In this document: positions 62,201 through 64,000 of the stretch, piece after piece
How the letters are laid out: every line of letters begins with the position of its first letter
Numbering within the stretch: the first letter of the stretch is position 1
Virus record (IMG/VR): IMGVR_UViG_3300020178_000825
Coordinates: 1 to 64,000 of that record
Source: a virus
Length of the DNA stretch: 64,000 bases
Strand: one strand, 5' to 3'
Made by a program: the position numbers and the translations under genes
The notes under the pieces: generated by a model
Database searches by the model: none
Told to the model about the DNA's origin: nothing
What the model saw: the letters and a program-made list of their open reading frames with translations, nothing else

Positions 62201-64000
62201 TATCAGCGATAGTAAGTGTAGATGCCGATTGAGTTACGAATGTTTCGTTTTTAGCTAACTTCTGAGCTATCCTCTTAGCGTACTTAATACCATCAATTGT
62301 TTGATTTAATTGTCCACCAACAGTACTATTATTTACAGTTGCCTGGGATGGGTATTTGTAATAGAAATTACCAGCGATTACACTTCTCTCATTACCACCA
62401 TATTTGATATCAGTTGCTACCGCATCTATGATGTATCCCAAATCTCTTACACACTTAGCTTCATTGTACTCAAATGTACTCCAAGAAGAACTTACATATG
62501 CAATAGATTCGGATTGTATAAATCGTTTATTTTCAAACAATAAGCTGTATGCATTATCAGCCTCAGCAGTTGTTTCTACAAAAGTTGTATCTGATAATAT
62601 ATTATCAACCATACCAGCAACATATTTGATTGCCGTTAGGGTTGGGTCTTTTTGAGTTGTTGTTGCATCCGATGGATAGAGGTAATAGAAGTTACCATTT
62701 CTCACCGATTCTTCATTACCACCATATAATAAATCATGCGCAGCACCACTTACGATATAACCAACATCTCTCTTACAAGTAGTTTGGTTGTATTCAAACT
62801 CACTCCAAGACGAACTCAAATAAGCAATCGTTTCTTCTTGAATAAATGGAATGTTTTCAATTAGTAATGCGTAAGCATTTTGATAATCAATCGTTGGATT
62901 TTCGTTTGAACTACTCTGAATAATTGCTGGTGCTGAACCTGTTCCATTATCCAAAATATTATATACAATAGATAACGAAGAACTTACTGCTTCTCTAACA
63001 TTTAATGATGAAGATAAATCAGTAATATATTGAGTTGTATCGGTTACCTTAAACGATTGAGATGTATTTAATTTTATTTCTGGAATAAAATCTAAACCAT
63101 TTTCTATGATGGAAATAATAGTATCAAATCGTTCACCAATTGTATCTTCCGTAATATCAGATACCGGTGATGATTTGTATTGCTCGACATCACTTATTTT
63201 AATTGAAGAACTAACATTATCTACATAAATGTATGATGATGTAGCTGCATTACCTCTTTCAATTATATCTAAAACAATATCATAATTAGTATTGATTGTA
63301 CTTAAATCATCTTCAGATGCCGTAGTTGATGAAGTTATTTGATTATCACCACTAACATTCCATACTGAACCCGAATTATATCCTCTATCCGATGATACGG
63401 CTAAAATAGGAATTTTATTTTCAACTCCTCTTTCAATCAAATTAGATATTAATCTATAATCAGATACAACTGTTTTTGCATCTTTATCACTTGCTTGTGC
63501 ACCTGTATTGAATTTTTGTAATTCATTAGTTACTTTAATACCATCTTCAGTATTTGTAACTAAATCAGGAATTTCACCCAATCCCCTTTCAATTGTATCA
63601 ACAATAATTGAGTAATTATCTTGTACATTTAAAAATGCTTCAGTATTACCACCACTACCAGTGATGAAACGAGAACCAGACGCATACATACCAAAATCAC
63701 CAAATGAAGTGTTGGAGTTAAGTAATACTGCTTGCCCACCATCAATTACTTTTACTGAATATGCAGAGAAGTTTGTGAAGAACGATACTAACTGAATAAA
63801 TCCTCTACCTACAACTTGACAACCAACACCGTTTGGTGCAACCTGTGTATATGCATCAAGTACCATTGAAGCAAGAGGTGAATCAGGATGAATTCTATTA
63901 CCATCTACATTCAATCCACCACCACCAGCAGGAATATCCTCATATGCTTCTAAGAATGAGTTTTCCTGATTGGAAATCATTGAACAGTTCTGAACATAAG
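50235..64000 (-). CDS. Giant virion protein (>4581 aa, 5' end outside window) with CxRD repeats
   Basis: An ATG exists at 63980, but the frame stays open to the window edge, reading YVQNCS just before it. That is a typical internal segment of the beta-helix of marine T4-like virion proteins (YxQNC, then DAYTQ...GVG, QLVSFFT, SNTSFGDFG). So the true start lies beyond position 64000. The body holds at least 24 modules with the form YLSSSWS.F.YNE.KC.RDVGYIIDAV.TD..YGGNERS, FYY.YPSQAT and LDGI.YA. These alternate with linkers of the type IKVTNTPQYISSS and ENVNFISSSI. A ligand-free cupredoxin-like domain lies at 58960-59330, and an unrelated insert of about 330 residues at 54590-55570. It probably forms a long tail-associated structure; the exact position in the virion is unknown. 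Confidence 0.88.
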   Translation of the reverse strand, partial: YVQNCSMISNQENSFLEAYEDIPAGGGGLNVDGNRIHPDSPLASMVLDAYTQVAPNGVGCQVVGRGFIQLVSFFTNFSAYSVKVIDGGQAVLLNSNTSFGDFGMYASGSRFITGSGGNTEAFLNVQDNYSIIVDTIERGLGEIPDLVTNTEDGIKVTNELQKFNTGAQASDKDAKTVVSDYRLISNLIERGVENKIPILAVSSDRGYNSGSVWNVSGDNQITSSTTASEDDLSTINTNYDIVLDIIERGNAATSSYIYVDNVSSSIKISDVEQYKSSPVSDITEDTIGERFDTIISIIENGLDFIPEIKLNTSQSFKVTDTTQYITDLSSSLNVREAVSSSLSIVYNILDNGTGSAPAIIQSSSNENPTIDYQNAYALLIENIPFIQEETIAYLSSSWSEFEYNQTTCKRDVGYIVSGAAHDLLYGGNEESVRNGNFYYLYPSDATTTQKDPTLTAIKYVAGMVDNILSDTTFVETTAEADNAYSLLFENKRFIQSESIAYVSSSWSTFEYNEAKCVRDLGYIIDAVATDIKYGGNERSVIAGNFYYKYPSQATVNNSTVGGQLNQTIDGIKYAKRIAQKLAKNETFVTQSASTLTIADTLLQNRSLIQDETITYINTTYPNFSYNEAKCRRDTGYILDGVITDLRYGGVERSQLSGLYYYLYPSIANTTQLEETLEGIRYSKGFALEVAQSNLIEIPTAKRNIEKRIKVGDVQYITSSISGTEFESKYISGSIGIVEDIIRFGNDSVLASIAENTGSFNWSISSPINVSSVLPITSSVTESVNIQNVSDGFDIVTSIIAGGESVIPQPTSSWEGTIKVTDTPQYISSSLSSTSTEATLVSQSIAIVANIVQNGVDSLPPLTASIDGLIKVTNQLQNTDYSGSLTEATKVSSSFATITNIVENGVGVIPTIVSNTNENIKFFNDSVQYISSSFSGSLEDVSFISSSISYVTSIIANGTGSYTASEYPSQPLSSSNAIAAYQILRNNIDFIKDETIAYLSSSWSTASYDESKCRRDVGLIISGAAEDLIWGTVSSSIVNGKFYYEYPSQAQGAQLNQTLDGVFFASEVAQKLIQNIEFVTASVERRGAWNAITENEDFIKEEMIQYLSSSWSTFDYNETTCRRDAGYILDAVKTDIYYGGNERSAIAGNFYYLYPSAAILSGSASPTPTTQLVPTLDGLRYAGRITEAVVTGSSFSFPSQAKLDAKNVLLNNKQFVQDETIAYLSSSWSEFSYNQTTCKRDIGFIIDAAVTDVVYGGNERSRIASNFYYRYPSAAIVGGVPSTTQQKDPTVDGIKYVGGISEKIVLGETFTSADSTKITIKNSIIDNKSNVQQQTIDYINDTYPNLNYNNDKCFRDVGFIIDAVVTDLVYGGNGRSVQAGAFYYRFPSQATFSQLSETVDGINFARDLIKLDLRGANSVENSFDTVIKIIESGSSIVTEETIGTGSAPVPESQIGDPISTIGIPKDSYGDGLVKTVITTSIPTFELTENTDSGIKFGSDTQITGSITSSVSESLKVSSSFSDIIDIIKYGTSGSLSLSGSFDTSTYYEVVTPETGDYYIINRAQLDEFDGVRAGGYFNTEENTGSFSDGIKDPTLTLKRGEMYTFSVNALKYDLNPFYIKTARKPNKEALYNEGVTNNGVNFGTLTFIVPLEAPDRLYYVNGNNVSASGIINVVDNLPISDTQRYIEVPSKGFVEITTNNVDNIKISNISQYSSSFSASVDESHEISSSFATTIEILKNGVDDLPTIVENTSGSIKVTNTSQITSSITPSEYELNNVSSSYAIVIDVLQNGTSSLPTEISNTSASIKVTDVPQYISSSVSGTLENVNFISSSVSIVYNIVQLGSSGSYTASLYDTGSGVSTDESTIAAYQIIRNNIPFIQSESLAYLSSSWSTASYDEVKCGRDIGLIISGAAEDLIWGTVSSSVVNGRFYLEYPSQAETSQLNQTLDGIEYASKLTQKLIQNIQFVTASNEASASHQLLLDNKVLIQNETIEYISSSWSDFVYSDILCRRDIGHIVDAAATDILYGGNERSVQAASFYYSNPSAATGSQLNQTVDAINYARRISNKILQNQVLELPELQTLGVAELISENKSLIQEETIQFLSSSWSTFEYNEAKCRRDTGYIIDAVVTDFVYGGNERAVNAGEFYYLYPSDATGSQLTQTVDGITYAQRLTNKLINNITLVTSSLERRATKDLLMDNKGLIQNEVIHFISSSWSTFEYNESKCKRDVGYILDAIATDIVYGGNERSVVAGEFYYRYPSEATTTQLDQTITGVKHAAGLSEKIIQNTLLVNPDSNTLEAYNRIRNNKLFIQSEVIEFVDNLYPYFTYNRVKCKRDVGFILDAVATDLLWGGNERSIIAGDYYYRYPSQATTFQLRETIEGIRYAKALTKDVILNKEFERPRIILNSENHIKVDGVPQYSGSMAISGSNLTEISSSFEIINNVILGGLNNLPTEHKGIESLTKVTNAIQTTNSATQSVSDISSSFAIVIDVIQNGVGNIPTIVSNTNNNIKVGNIEQYISSSASGSLENVNFISSSIDIVTDIITNGVGGYVPTNYTTSSTDESTIAAYQILRNNIDFIQEETIAYLSSSWSGFVYDESKCRRDVGLIVSGAAEDLIWNTDSSSIVNGKFYLEYPSQATSSQLDQTLDGIFYASNLAQKLIQNVTFSSADSTIVDSYNSIVNEKATIQSKVIAYLSSSFPTHQYNESKCSRDVGYIIDGVATDLLYGGNERSVKSGNYYYKYPSQATGYQLEETVAGIEYAQRLTEVASQNKGTQIGIVSASIDMINDIIRLGSDDIPFTIAKHFQTSELDTPQQLTTGSYTQIAGPTLDSEYNNGSIISLTGDGSDFFKKEVTVNGVRIVVAGDVGGQTAVPDAFTEKVARMFELFTDPSGSGINETFQRNLIKTLSGDSGTYHAGLPTIQRVARGAGSDYTPNFLDDAGILYWNLTNLFDTHVQNDMVWYLNSTGDISGSGDIDAQEVIEHIFHTLHMHGLPADDIKLYSYLASDWQTGDLYLAMEEAYDAGLWDSSGYGGNSWKTDSDAFEVAAKEYLYLLNFSMFEYTDLWENGSLSPEWDDSMRTQAGILANNPLGYAFHNTYISPTISKPSLATIRSIFQDGDLGDPTIAGESGYVVTPTGTYTTDTELAIVSSSFSLINDIIENTTSSIADFVDNTYNKRKFTNTTQYSSSVSASTAELSIVDNRFGIVVDIVENGLSQKPTIVRNNTDVDNLIKVTDTPQYISASSADKLQSKIVSSSIAIVTDIIENGSGSAPTIIEYTTPSDSPKAKLAYQLIKNNLPFIVSESIAYISSSWSDFSYNEASCSRDVALIVSGAAEDLIWNSNSASVVNGKFYLEYPSAATGSQLQQTLDGINYASTLTQHIVRNRTFVTASSSVSASYNLLVENKEFIQNETIAYLSSSWSDFYYSESKCKRDVGYIIDAVATDLKYGGNERSVIAGDYYYRYPSAAIVGGVPNVDQQKDPTVTGINYAKSLANELLSGSQFVTASNEVEFVYDSIRENREFIQAETVAFVNAKYPNLEYNEASCSRDAGFIVDAVATDLRWGGNQRSIVAGQYYYKFPSQATTAQLGETTDAVIYASKLVTELIDKNTLPIPSASLNTNNNIKVTSTPQYISASSAGEVELTKISSSFASVSGIVEDGVSVIPTLVENLNENIKVTNVTQYISSSASGSLENISFISESVEIVTDIISNGTGSLPLFGTYTTPSTDESTIAAYQILRSNISFIQSESIAYLSSSWSTASYDEAKCARDIKLIISGAAEDLIWNANSASIVNGKFYYEYPSQAQGAQLNQTLDGINYASRLAQKLIQNIEFVTASSERVVTSELLRLNTPFIQTETIAYLSSSWSTFDYDEVTCKRDVGYIIDAVRTDIVYGGNERTNKAGNFYYLYPSQATGSQLDQTLDGIRYAGRLAEKVASNIQLVSPSSASQQSYDLLRDNKGFIQSESIAYLSSSWSEFDYNQETCKRDIGYILDAISTDILYGGTERSVIAGNYYYKYPSSATNAQLDPTVTGIEYAGDMMEKVIVNQIFQSPSAERIAGNESLLNNRTFIQSESLAYLTASWSTFEYNKDKCARDVGYIVDAVATDFLYGGNERSRTAGEYYYLYPSEATSVQANQTTDGVKYAGRISEALVQNIQFVTASTEVSASFDLLRKNKPFIAEETIQYVSSSWSGVYYDEAKCRRDTGFIVDAAATDLLYGGNERSVIAGNYYFKYPSSATERGVPSVVSQLDPTTTGIKYASGLAQNVIQNIEWNEPSASVLVAADLLVNNKTFIQKETIAFLSSSWSEFAYNDVSCSRDLGYIIDAVRTDLVYGGNERSIQAATFYYYIPSVAITEQKPQTIDGIDFAKGMAEKVIKQDQLTFASLNRRNGYNELRAAKKYLQSSAISYTEAAFPGFEYNEEKCYRDTGFILDAISTDLLYGGNERSIEAAKSYYNGVYGDASVVINEQKKETAETNRYLRTLFQKVARNAPLELFGSLIITTGHDFSYAGSGVTYKALPPNQGGNGVPDPDKEIVELGGGRVFFTAGNELGDFKIGTGLVINQATGTLQGRTFSRSLFSLVTPFSLALEG
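54590..55570 (-). other. Unique insert domain in the giant CxRD protein
   Basis: About 330 residues without the CxRD repeat. It includes VTVNGVRIVVAGDVGG, a soluble helical part, QEVIEHIFHTLHMHGLP (near residue 2970) and a Trp/Tyr-rich end. The His-rich EHxxHxxHxH cluster could bind metal. I know no family for it. Confidence 0.6.
58960..59330 (-). other. Cupredoxin-like domain without copper ligands in the CxRD protein
   Basis: PTLTLKRGEMYTFSVNAL, LNPFYIKTARKP, FIVPLEAPDRLYYVNG. The scaffold matches the copies in the 4590-aa fibre, but the His, Cys, His and Met positions are not conserved. Confidence 0.62.

Larger units (their letters stand above)
50500..62800 (-). repeat. CxRD module array with higher-order units
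   Basis: At least 24 protein repeats of about 75-90 residues, each with one Cys-x-Arg-Asp. Five carry the variant SGAAEDLIW (near 60930, 58290, 56190, 54030 and 52690). Each of these follows the linker block and starts a new series of IDAV-type modules. Confidence 0.88.

Overview
This window reads as part of a contractile-tailed (myovirus-type) double-stranded DNA phage with a T4-like character. Every convincing gene lies on the minus strand, so transcription runs from high to low coordinates. Several features point to a Bacteroidota host. Gene starts sit behind A/T-rich leaders, mostly without a Shine-Dalgarno sequence. Four promoters match the Bacteroidota vegetative consensus (TTTG, 19-20 nt, TATATTTG). 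The DNA is visibly AT-rich. The structural proteins resemble those of marine T4-like phages, which suggests an aquatic phage, but that is inference. I saw no tRNA, rRNA, CRISPR array, integrase or insertion sequence.

Positions 1-4610 hold a replication/recombination block: a replicative helicase cut by the window edge, a 5'-3' exonuclease, a small unknown gene, a RecA/UvsX-type recombinase and a gp32-type single-strand binding protein without the zinc cysteines. A short, divergent family A DNA polymerase lies apart at 8372-9655. Between these are a lysis operon (unknown 133-aa gene, amidase endolysin, 77-aa gene) and an unknown 698-aa protein.

Positions 9692-21126 hold the tail machine in the order usual for contractile systems, read in the direction of transcription: sheath, tube, gp26-like protein with an overlapping second frame that looks like a frameshifted tail chaperone, a small gene, tape measure, tube-cap/baseplate protein, LysM-type gp53-like protein, baseplate hub and a 117-aa baseplate-associated protein.

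Positions 21278-64000 are almost entirely adhesion and fibre genes. Three giant reading frames (3866, 4590 and more than 4581 codons) take up about 61% of the window. The 3866-aa fibre has a proline-free Gly-X-Y shaft and a C-terminal peptidase S74 chaperone. The 4590-aa fibre has about 28 short fibre modules, two proline-free Gly-X-Y shafts and three cupredoxin-like domains, two of which keep a complete His/Cys/His/Met type-1 copper ligand set. The third giant is a beta-helix/CxRD-repeat virion protein whose frame stays open at position 64000, so it continues beyond the window. Smaller genes between them encode short virion proteins, a tail-fibre-assembly-like chaperone and a BspA-type leucine-rich-repeat protein.

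Regulation appears split in two. Host-like promoters precede the helicase, SSB and polymerase genes. A different 9-base motif (sense ATATTTATA, no -33 box) stands mostly 20-30 nt before the lysis, tail and fibre operons, and also in the SSB leader. This motif is the reverse complement of a T4-type late promoter core and is the best candidate for a phage-specific late promoter. The most novel points are the amicyanin-spaced copper sites in a tail fibre, the higher-order repeat architecture of the >4581-aa protein, the inverted late-promoter motif and the probable +1/-2 frameshift before the tape measure gene.
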